A stretch of 64,000 nucleotides of DNA from Ephemerocybe angulata (taxonomy: Eukaryota > Basidiomycota > Agaricomycetes > Agaricales > Psathyrellaceae). The stretch covers positions 124,001 to 188,000 of the forward strand of contig JAACJK010000233.1 of NCBI GenBank assembly GCA_013368325.1, given 5' to 3'. The stretch's first letter is position 1. Each line of letters begins with the position of its first letter. Shown one piece after another: positions 34,474 to 44,590 of this stretch. The position numbers and the translations under genes were made by a program. Below the pieces are notes generated by a model. That model saw nothing but the letters and a program-made list of their open reading frames with translations. It searched no databases and was not told where the DNA came from.

Positions 34474-36329
34474 ATGGCAACACTTCCTCTATTAGTAGTC
34501 TCTGCAATCCGGGTCAATCAGAACCAGGGATACTCGAAGGGTGCTGACCTATTTCTTAGCGGTGGATTCCGCCCTTGCGACTAACTCTTTTCCTCTGGCA
34601 GTTGCTACTTTGACTCTTTTGGTGTGCGATATCATACAGAACTTATCAGACGAAGTTAAATATATCTGGAAGTGAGTGCAGTCCTACTCAATTTGCATCT
34701 TATAGAAATTGATCTGATATCCAAAAGGTCAAAATGGTCGTTTTCGAAGGCGCTGTATCTAGTCGTGCGTTACTATGGTGTCGCACTTATCATGTGAGCC
34801 AGACACTACATCTACGTGGACTGAGTTAGCTCAACGAAAAATACGCGTGATATGATTCAGTGCAATGCTATTCGGTAGGCGCTTCTAGCACGGTAAAGTG
34901 ACATGGGACCAACTGATTTGCTTATCAGCTGGAGAATGGCACGATCCCACTGCCAAGGTGTGTAAATATATGCGGCCCTTCTATTTTAATATGAACCTGA
35001 TTTCAACCCAGTTGTGAGTAGCCTCGATTATCTGACATGGACATCGTCATGATTGGGCCCCCAGTTGTCGCAGATATATAAGGATTCTGGCATTGTACGT
35101 ATCTCGCCTGCATTGCATAATAAGAGCGAGCCATATCCATATACTAACCCTTCACATATAGACTGGGGAACCCGGGGTACTTTAGCGTAATTGACCTCAT
35201 CTGTGTCATGCGAATTTACGCCGTATACGAGAGAAGTATCAAGGGTGAGCTTTTAAATTGTTCATATTGACGTCTGACTGACCCCGCACGGCAATTGCAA
35301 CGGAAGTTCTTGTGGCTCTCAGTGCTCTCTCCATGTGTGAGTCTCATGATTCCTCCTCGTAGCCTCGAGCTACCAATGACTTTCGGTACAGTGGAGCTCG
35401 GGATAGGGTTTTACGCAGGCTGGCAATTCACGGAATTCTTAGGTGCGCCTGACGTACCTAAGAATGAGCTTTCAATTAGGTATGGGTGCGGGTTCCTTCT
35501 GGCTCCCTCCATGGGAAATCGCTCTTTGTACATTGCATCGCTGTCAGTGGTCTCTATCCAAAATGGCTTTTAGGCTGAGAACTGACCTACGGAGCTCTGT
35601 AGGTCCGTAACAATTCTGTTGAACTGTGAGTAACACACCTTCCTATTCTATTCAGCATCATTGTATGAACGTTGATCAAAACACGCAGTCTCCTTCTTTT
35701 TGGCTTCGGTATTGAAGTTGCGAATGTATCTCAAGGATGAGTCAGGCATGGTTGACTACCGGCGCTGGTGGAGTCGCTCTTATGCGTCTCCAATGGTGCA
35801 GGCATTCATGAAGGATGGAGCTGTCAGTTTTCTCCAGTGAGTCATGCTCTCGTAGTCATCGGTTGATCAAGCCATTGGATTCACTCTCAATTGACTTACT
35901 ATGCCAGGATTGCAGGTATGTCTGTTCGATATGTGGATATTGCCTCGACACTTACCAATAATCTGAGCCGTCCATACGATTAGTTCTGCATTAGTCCTAT
36001 ACAGAGACGCATTCTATTACACCCCAGCATGGCCGTATGTGTCTTAACGTATGCTTCCTCCGCCTAAGCTTACATTTGATCTTGCATCAGCTGGCAATAC
36101 GCAGTCAACTCATATGCTGTAGGTTTTCTATACTAAAAAATCTTGCCAAGTGCCACTCATAAACACACTCTAGGGATGCCGCCTCCTTCTAAACCTTCGG
36201 CATGTCAACCGTTCACCGGGAACCAGGGGGAAGGGTAGTAGTCTTTCTATGCGGTTCGCTACGCGGGGAGGAGAAGCAAGCAATGAATCGACATCCGTTG
36301 GTGATCGAGATGGCCATTCCAGAGCGTAG
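34474..36329 (+). CDS. DUF6533 multi-pass membrane protein
   Basis: The first five exons are resolved in frame: 34474-34540, 34602-34671, 34728-34793, 34861-34874 (14 nt) and 34929-34957. They encode GYSKVATLTLLVCDIIQNLSDEVKYIWK and SKWSFSKALYLVVRYYGVALI, a textbook DUF6533 domain. Downstream exons, with approximate limits, give VIDLICVMRIYAVYERS (35195-35245), FLWLSVLSP (near 35310), SPMVQAFMKDGAVSFLQ (near 35790-35835), ALVLYRDAFYYTPAWP (near 35985-36035) and a last exon 36174-36329 with GCRLLLNLRHVNRS and a Ser/Gly-rich tail. One junction around 35094-35162 has an unresolved phase. Predicted membrane protein, function unknown; the plus-strand member of the local DUF6533 group. Confidence 0.72.
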
Positions 36330-36575
36330 CAAAGGAATGACGTTGAGTCACTCCGGGCACTGTTGTAGACATATACATAGGATGTTCATAACTCATCTAC
36401 AACTCCCCAGTCAGATAATGCATGTGGTAATTGTACACTCTAACGTACACGGCGATCTTTCTTTACTCGAGGATCTGGCTTCTGTCGAGTATGTCCAAGT
36501 CCCCCGCTATGCGACAGCATCACACATTAATCTGACCCTTGTCAGTAGAGGCGTCTAGCATGGACGAAAAATGTT

Positions 36576-37346
36576 CGCTTTTTTTTAAAACACGGTCTCC
36601 ACCCAGGATTAAACTCGCTTGGTTTTAAATCGTTTTAAATCCGGTTTGAATCGCCGCCAACTGCACCAAAATAATCGGTGAAGGGGATGGGGTTCGAACT
36701 CTCGACTGCATGGGTAATGAGTCACACGACAACATAAGGCTCGGAGTCTCCAACCGTTAGGCCATGACGGCGTTGAAAGATGCCATTCTAGCCTGGTTAT
36801 ACCCCCTACCCCCGCCCCCTTCCGATGCTCATACCTCCACTCCCCCTGCCCCGATTGTCATGATTTTGGGTGGATTTCGCACCGATTAGCAGCAGCTTTC
36901 TTTGTGTGGGATTATAAAGGCTCGATATGGACTCGTTATATTACGGATCTGAGGACTGATTGAGGGCTTGAAAGGAGTACTTTGAGGAAGCCAAAATACC
37001 GTACTAAATGCTATAGATCGTAAATGTGGTTCCTAATCGATGCAGAATGCACCCAAAATCATGACAATCGGGGCAGGGGGAGTGGAGGTATGAGCATCGG
37101 AAGGGGGCGGGGGTAGGGGGTATAACCAGGCTAGAATGGCATCTTTCAACGCCGTCATGGCCTAACGGTTGGAGACTCCGAGACTTATGTTGTCATGTGA
37201 CTCATTACCCATGCAGTCGAGAGTTCGAACCCCATCCTCTTCACCGATTATTTTGGTGCAGTTGGCGGCGATTCAAACCGGATTTAAAACGATTTAAAAC
37301 CAAGCGAGTTTAATCCTGGGTGGAGACCGTGTTTTAAAAAAAAGCG
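36576..37346. mobile_element. Palindromic pair of tRNA-derived, SINE-like elements
   Basis: Arms 36576-36889 and 37033-37346 (about 314 bp) are inverted copies, nearly identical over most of their length, with a 143-bp unique centre. Each arm, read outward from the centre, has TGGCCTAACGG (pol III box A) and GAGTTCGAACCCC (box B) about 60 nt apart, then a unique body ending in TTTTAAAAAAAA. The tRNA-like part cannot fold a proper T-stem, so these are not working tRNA genes. The layout fits two head-to-head copies of a tRNA-derived SINE, or a fold-back element that captured a tRNA sequence. Confidence 0.7.
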
Positions 37347-37680
37347 GTCTGGTTACAGAGCATGGTCCTCTTACTTGCGTGAGTTGTGTTAAATAAATGT
37401 TTCAAGTAGTGCAAGAATGTGCTTCCATTCTGAGTCGGCCCCATATATATGAATGTTTGCCACAAGAATGCTTCTAATACGCAGCATGAATGGTCCTGGT
37501 GCACGACACGGGTGTTCTCCATCCTCTTGAATGTCAGATATACATCACGAGCCAGGAGAGGCGTATGTATTCCGGGTTCAGAATTAACCGGTATCGATGA
37601 AGGGAATGCACATAAGTGACGACGTGTGGAAGTTCTTCCTCGCCTTATCCCCCTACCTCCACCCTTCAGAACTTCACACG

Positions 37681-39324
37681 ATGATAGGCTTATTCGCCTT
37701 GTCAACCGAGCTTCACCTCAAGTTCGCAGAACATCTTGAACCTGCTGATCTCGTGCCATTCGCTCAGGTACGTGTCTATTGACTCGCCATGCATAACCAC
37801 TTCTAATGAAAGCGACCGTAGACATGTACGGCACTCCACAAGCTCCTCATGTCGACCCGAAGCGCCTGGGAGGCATCACTCCACCTCATGTGTGAGCGTC
37901 GACGCATATCGGAGTGCACCTTAAGGGTACCTCTCTCTCAGATGGACTTGGATGAACTCCGGTTCAACTGTTTGAACTGGGATCGGATGATGACGCACCT
38001 CGGACGATCAGGCGAGACGCTCAAGGCGCGGGGTATACAGATTCTTGAAGATGGAGAATTCGGGCAACCGAACCGTGCTAGCGAGATCGCATTCCTGGTT
38101 TCTGGGGGAAGGTACATCGTCAGCAAGTCTGCTGCGGATGAAGTGATCAAGCTCTGGGACTTGGGTCCCACTTGGCCGCCTCAAGAGGCGAGTCGCCGGA
38201 TGAAGCTGATCGACTCGCGTCCCCTGCGACCTAACCAGCTTGCAGTGGCATCACTTTCGAGCCCTGTGCTGGGCGCCAACAGCGTTCGCTTCGCCGCAAA
38301 CGTAGATGGACATGGTGGACCTGTGTGAGTACACTTTATGTGGCTAGCTATATCGATTGATTGAATTGTGTAACGTTCAGGATCTGCTCCAAGGAGAATG
38401 CAAACTTAGGTTGTTAGGGGAGGTCGAGCTTCCCCCCGGCCCCGACGAGGATGTTCTCCTTGGTATGGAGATAACCAAAGACTTGGTTTATATGCTCTAT
38501 AACGGCGTGATATTCGCTTGGGACTGCCATCGCTCGCTGATAACATCGTGGAAGACCCCTGGCCTTCTCGGACTGGACAAGGTGAGTATAGTGTATATGA
38601 AGTTCACGTACCTACTGAGCACCTTCCCGAGTAGACGGTTGTCAGCAATGGCATTGGTATCACGATCACCGATTCCGAAGTCTACGGATGGGAGATGCCC
38701 GAGTTTCGCCCTCTCTCACCCACCTTCGCCGCTGAGGGTTGGGAAGCGGCATCGTCCACCGATACACCCCCACGACTATTCGAACTACCCCTCCCCGACG
38801 ACATCGCCAAGGATTCGAATCCCAGAATTGCCAACGTGTCAGAAGAGAAGAACCTCCTTCAAATTACGTTCGACGTCACGAAGAATCGATCCACTCATGG
38901 GGGGACAACTCGGCATTTCACCATACATCGATTCGTGCTCAAGGTGTACTGCAACGTATTCTTTATGCTCACGTCGCATCCGGAAGACTTCAATATAGTC
39001 AAACACGACTACGAACCGAACTTGACGTACCTCCACAACTCTACTAGCCCCGGAATACCTGTAGTGTCGGAAGAGTATGCGTACCCTTCACATCATCCCC
39101 GGTTCATGCATTCGACTGCGATTGAACATGGTGACCCCCAGAAGTCCGCCTGGCTGTCGATTCCAATCGATATGGCGGCTCTAGGGGACAAGGTTGGTTG
39201 TAGCCATGCGCACATGTGCCCCATTTCTGGAAGGATGCTCGCCATCTGTCATGAAGCGACAGGTAGGCCGCCGGTGTATGAGCGTGCCTATGTTTTGGAT
39301 TTCTATGCTCCAATCCAGGACTAA
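37681..39324 (+). CDS. F-box-like/WD-propeller protein, 492 aa (paralogue A)
   Basis: Exons 37681-37767, 37822-38322, 38381-38581 and 38635-39324, in frame to TAA. Residues 4-29 (LFALSTELHLKFAEHLEPADL) are F-box-like, the SKP1-binding module of SCF ubiquitin ligases. The rest is propeller-like: GGRYIVSKSAADEVIKLWDLG and VIFAWDCHRSLITSW recall WD/WD-like blades, ending AYVLDFYAP. Exons 1 and 3 are exactly the same length (87 and 201 nt) as in the paralogue at 50799-52425, which fixes the model. The second donor must be GTGTGAGT at 38323; the better-looking GTGAGT two bases later would break the frame. Probable role: substrate receptor of an SCF ligase; target unknown. Confidence 0.82.
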
Positions 39325-40690
39325 TGGTTCCTGCACTATGCATACCACCCTTCAATGTATATGTTCAATTTATCGATAGAGCCATCACTTAAGTCGTACC
39401 AAATCTAGTTAAGGACGCGCCTGTGTCGTTCGGTCATGCAATTGCGTACGCCTCTCGTTCTGGGACGGCTATAGAAGTATAATTAGAGCCATTTAAGTTA
39501 CGTAGTTCTCTCTCAAAGCTGAAAATGCATACATTCCGTATCGAGAACGGGTTTCCGGTCGCTTGGGCCGTCTTTGCGGTGATAACCAGGCGGTAGCGTA
39601 TAAAACTGCATATACGAAGTTCCAACTTCTTCAAATAGACTCGAGGATGGCACAACTTGAAGTTCAGTACGAGAACGAACTCGTGGGACATGGCTGGCTT
39701 TCGAAACTCAAAGTCGGCTTTGGCGGGCAGGTAAATTAAATCGAGTGCACGCATTCGGAACATATCTGAAAGGTTTATGCACACTAGGCACCCGCTGAGA
39801 CTGGGGTTTTCCACTCACCTTCGACGTGGAACCTGCCAACAGTGAAACAGAGGTACGGACTTCACTGCCAAATTTCCACCCGGTGTCGATGATACTTTCA
39901 TTTGAAGTGTGATATAGGAATTGTAAGCACGGCCTCATTGACAGGTACGTGGTTAGTTCACGACGGTGAAACTCTCGTACTTTAGGTACATAAACCCTGT
40001 ATAACTCCTAGGGTGCACATTCGCAATTTACCTCCCAGCTGCTATGTATGTGAGATTCCGGCGAGCACGAGCTTCTATTAGGCTTCAACGTGACCATCGT
40101 CGAAGGTTGTGGATGCGGTGGTAGCCCGATTCGAACACTAGAAGGCTTTCCCGTGCATAATTTTGTCCCGACGCTTGGTGGCCCGCATATTGGGCTCATA
40201 CTATTTGGACCATACCCACCGGATTCAGGGGTATCCGCTGGAGTCGTCCAACCTCCAGGCGCGTGTCTAGGTGAGCAGGCTCGGGATCTCGTCGAGCAGG
40301 TGGAGGGGGGAAGCAAGGTTGAATGTCCATTGCTGGCGTCGTCTACATCGGTACGTGATGCCATCATGGGACAATCTAATCTAATCTACTCTACTGACCA
40401 TGGGTACCAGGAGGCGAGGTGGCGAGTGCCAACAGGCACGGCCACACCGCTGGGACCAAAGCTTTGACCGGAATCTCGTCTGTTCTATTGCAGAGAGGTG
40501 TATCCAACACGTATTGTGGGTCCGGAACCTGGTCGATCGATATGCATATTAGGCGCCCACTGAGAGATGAGACTCTCGTGTTCATCTATCAAGGAGGGTA
40601 TGTGTGCGGCATGTCCAGACCTCACCCTCTTTTCATAGACTCGGGTGGTACGGAACAGCACAAGGAAATATACACAGAATGTAATTGGAC
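39325..40690. other. Intergenic, no gene seen
   Basis: Only short frames. The right end is near the boundary of the inverted duplication with the 63-kb region. Confidence 0.45.
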
Positions 40691-42900
40691 CTTGATGCTC
40701 GGAGGCCCGCAAATGAGGCGCATATAGACGCATATGCCCTGTGCTGAGGGTTTTTCGGCCGCTTGGTAGCCATATCAGGCGCCTGGTGTATTCCAGCGCA
40801 TATACCCTTTCTATTCTTTTGAAACAAGAGTGGCACAAGGTAGCGCGAAGAGATTCTTAGTACGTGGATCGCCTCGAAGCTTGAAGGGCCGCTTATACGG
40901 CGCATATAGGCACACGTACATCCTATACCGAGCATTTCTGTGGCAGATATGGAGGGCAGTAGATAGCGTGTATTGGTAGGTAAGGGGAGAACTTCGAACC
41001 AGTGCTGTTACGTCCTAGGCGCGGGGATACGGTACGCATATACTCGGTTCTTGAAGCCATCCTGGGATAAGGCTGAACAATTTCAGAAGGGTCGAGTGTA
41101 TGCATGTTCTAGCGCCCGGATCATGACCATTTCACAGCATACACTGCGCATTAGGACCTTGGTTTATTGTGATTAATAATGGCGCTGTGTATATGCGGTT
41201 CGGAGTGGGTGTATGCGGGGTGTATGCTGGAGCACTTCACACAGGAATCAGTCATCATTCCTCTCGAGGTCAACGAGGTATCGGCTCCGTTTGAACGTTG
41301 CAACGGCTCCATTGAATGCTTGTAAGTAAGAAGCATACGAGCATTGACGGCCCCATGGAGGTCGTTGAGGAGATGTGCCACAACGATGACGTGATCTTCG
41401 GGGTTGAGGAATTCGGAAATTCACTCCCACTGGCACGCCGGCCTGTGCACTGCCCTCAACTGCTAACACGCCGCACAAACCGCGCACAGCCCAAGTCGTA
41501 CGCCGCCTCCCTCCTTCCCCCAACATGACCATGGTTGACCCACCGCAACTAGGGCCCAGCACAATGCCGCAAGACCCGTTCAACTCGCACCTGATAGCGC
41601 TGCTCAGCATCTACGAGCTGGGGCCGTACCCTGGCGCGACGGTGCCGGTGCCGCGGTACAATGGGCCGAGCAGCTGGGAGACGGAGGAGATACTAAGGAG
41701 CTTGGGGAGCATCGCGAAGCGGATGTGGGTGGCGGAGGAGCGCGTGAGGACGAAGACGGCCAAGAGCGAGAAGATCGAGGAGGTGAGTACACCTACGAAC
41801 TTGGGGGATGAAGCTAATCACCCGCAGAACGAAAAACGCCTTGGATACTCGACGTCTACCGTGGACTCGACCTCGACCACGCCGCTCGCCGGCGGGACGC
41901 AGGACGCACAGACCCCGCTCGCGCCCGCCGGCTCCCCGCTGATGACGCTCAGCTTCGACGGCCTCGACTCGTCCTTCGCCGCCGCCGCCCCCGCCCCCGT
42001 TGCCGCTCCGCCCGCCGAAACCGCGATCGTGCGCGATCTGCCGACCTGCTGCCAGGCGTGCGGCCACATCATCGCCCACTCCATGCTGCTCGACCCCTCG
42101 CCCTCGTCCTCGTCCACCTCGTCTACCGATCCGCTCTCCACGTCCGAGTCCTCGCCGCTCAGTGCCACGGAGGAGCTCAAGCTCCTGAAAGCCCAGGTCC
42201 AGGACGTCGCTCGTGTTTGTAATGCTGTCGCTCGCGGTGATCTGTCGCAGAAGATCACCGTCCCGGTTCAAGATGTCGTCATGGTTCAGCTCAAGGATGT
42301 TATCAACGGAATGGTGGATCAGTTGAGTGCGTTTGCGAGTGAGGTGACGAGGGTCGCGTTGGAGGTGGGGACGCAGGGGATTCTGGGGGGGCAGGTGAGG
42401 GTTGAGGGTGTGCAGGGGACGTGGGCTGATCTTACGAGGAACGTTAATGTGAGTACTCGTTCGTTCGGGCGTCCGTCCATTCATCCATCCGTCTCCGTAC
42501 CGTCGCTCGACGTTCGTTGACGGTCGTGTATGCGTTTGGTGGAGTGCGTATAGGTGCTTTGCTGATGATGTATTGTAGAAAATGGCGTCGAATCTGACGG
42601 ATCAAGTGCGCTCGATCTCGGAGGTTACGAAGGCCGTCGCGGCTGGAGATTTGACGAAGTTCGTGAACGTCGACGTCCAGGGTGAGATGTTAGATTTGAA
42701 GATGACTGTGAACTCCATGGTGCGTCCTGGTTTCATTTCTTTCTAGCTTTGTTCTTGTTCGCGTGTTCTAGTACCCTCACATCCCCCTTCGTCCATATCT
42801 CCTCGACTATGATACCCTCCTCGGGGTCGTGTTCGCGATTCCCCCTATATTCTTTCGTTCCCAATCCCCCTTCATCTTCGCCTTCGCATTCATTCTTGTC
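40690..42900 (+). repeat. Inverted duplication, left copy
   Basis: Upstream DNA from about 40690 and kinase exons to about 42900 match, inverted, 63445 down to 62479 and parts of 62433-60000. Extra DNA in this copy is at about 40748-40858 and 40935-40985. The match fades inside the counterpart of kinase intron 4. Confidence 0.8.
41525..42746 (+). CDS. Truncated HAMP-only paralogue of group III histidine kinase
   Basis: Exons 41525-41782, 41828-42448 and 42579-42746. The first 86 residues and the second-exon region are nearly identical in protein to the full kinase at 56097-62739. At about 42308-42325 (GMVD) the frame passes from HAMP repeat 1 directly into repeat 3 ([17 protein letters not shown]), skipping the rest of repeat 1, the long second intron and all of repeat 2. 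It then runs through the start of repeat 4, reads past the parent donor (GTGCGT) and stops at TAG after VRPGFISF. The predicted product is about 348 aa with no histidine phosphoacceptor, ATPase or receiver domain. Frame and splice sites are intact, so it may be expressed; it could equally be a recent truncated pseudogene. Introns differ strongly from the parent while exons are conserved. Confidence 0.75.
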
Positions 42901-44100
42901 GGTTTCTCGTTACTGTCATCGGATCCACTTAGTAGAATCGATGGTTCTTTGCAATGCTTCTGAACTCTGTGCGTAGAGTTAGCGAATCGGGTCATCTTCG
43001 GCTGGTTGAATTCTGCAAGAATTCTGGACTTGGGAGGTACGTGCGTCGGGAATCGGAAATGGGTGATGCGTCTGCGGGATCTCGGAGAATGGGTAGGGTG
43101 TGCATTTGAGCGATTATCAAGACCTTTCAAATTGTAAATCGTCGGGATAAGTCGAGTTCTCGATCATTACAGACAACACTCCCAACACTTCACACCAGAG
43201 TTATGAGGGCCATTAATTATGATGATATTGACTAACTAAACTTGTTAATCTACTTTACAGCGACTCCTTAATGTTCTAGCACGCACGAAATAGACCTTCT
43301 ACACTCCCAGCAAAGTTCAATTCAAACGAAGTACCTTGCCACCAAATGACCCTGGCGAATAAGTCGCTGCCGAGAGGTCACACAATCAAACTCAAAGTCC
43401 AGCGCTGCTTGCTTAAAACGCCGTACAACACTACTTACGACTCAATATCCCCCCATCCTCGTCCAAACGGAGCTCACGCGCGACCGCACGAGCCCAATCA
43501 AAGCACCTCCTGCGACTCGGCGACTAGACTTCGCTCTCTCCGTCTCCACCAAGTTCATCTACGCGCCCCGCGCGCGCCTCCATCCGAGCCATGTACGCAT
43601 GCGGAATGGTGCCCACACCCGACACGCATCGCACTCACTCACACACTTCAATCACCGCCGTCCAAACTAGAGGCACGGCGCCGAGCCAAGCTCCAGCCAT
43701 CCTTACACACCCGCCACAACCGAAAGAGTACGTTACTGACATATATTGGGGGCGAGAGTGGGAGAGGGAGGCTGGGCAAGAGCTTGGAGGCGAAGTTGGT
43801 GAATGAGACTGTGAAGCTTGGGAGGGAGGTTGAGGATGCCTGTGGGCTGTGTGGGTCGTCGTTGGAGGGAAGGGGATGTGACGAAGGTTGACGCGGAGGA
43901 GGTGGGCATGATTGGTGCATCGATGTGTCGAGGTTGGGTAGGTGTTGGGCCTGCAAGTGCGCCGGGATGAGGAGATCGTGTGCGCGATGCCGACGATATG
44001 TTGGATTGGAGAGATTGGGTTGCGTCGAGGTGGTCCGATGAGTGTATTGGACCTTCATTCAGACCTTTTTGGTTTTGGACAACGTCCATGCGCCTCTCGT
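42747..44100. other. Sequence downstream of the truncated kinase copy
   Basis: Up to about 42900 it resembles kinase intron 4. Beyond this, a Cys-rich open stretch on the plus strand near 43780-44040 (CGLCGSSLEGRGC, then a WCIDVSRLGRCWACKCAG frame) looks coding-like but no start, domain or splice model could be established. Confidence 0.35.
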
Positions 44101-44159
44101 TCGACACACCATCTTCGTTTGAGCTTCGATCTCCCATCTCGCCGGTGGTACACATTTTC

Positions 44160-44282
44160 GCTTGGGCCAAGTCAACTTGGTCAACTTGGGTCAACTTGGA
44201 TCAACTTGGCCCCGCCAAATCGGGCCAAGTTGACTTGATCCAACTTGCAAGTCGACGCAAGTGCAAGCGATGGCCAAGTTGA
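44160..44282. repeat. CAAGTT/AACTTG repeat array, copy 1
   Basis: Dense clusters of GTCAACTTGG and CCAAGTTGAC words in both orientations. The left flank TCTCGCC..ACAC and TTCGCTTGG match, inverted, the array at 47935-48125. Confidence 0.75.
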
Positions 44283-44443
44283 AATTGCAGTATTGTGTAT
44301 GGTTTACTTGGAGGGCACTTGATGATAAAACAGATGATCAGGGGGCGTATTTATGCTATATCTGAACGCCGTCAGTTCTGTATGAAACAAAGGTGGGAAA
44401 TACATCGTGGTTAGGGTTCATTTCGGTTGTTGGCTCTCGTTGG

Positions 44444-44590
44444 TATGGCAATAATACTGTTCGGAAAATCAAGAGACGTACATGTTGCAGAATCCTGTTC
44501 ATGGGACAACATGTTGTTGAAGTAGACCTCATGTTTCGCCGGGTACACGTTGTATTACTGACATATTTGAGTTTGGGTATGTTACTAACA
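44444..44590 (+). repeat. ACATGTTG-type element, copy 1
   Basis: Matches 46480-46606 in inverted orientation, including ATACTGTTCGGAAAATC and CTGTTCATGGGACAAC. Confidence 0.75.

Noticed and set aside
36690..36780. Functional tRNA gene in the palindrome
   Set aside because: Box A and box B are present, but acceptor and T stems do not pair and the boxes are too far apart; treated as SINE-like.
41693..42484. 263-codon antisense frame in the truncated kinase copy
   Set aside because: Mirror of the GC-rich coding strand; the plus frame is homologous to the kinase.
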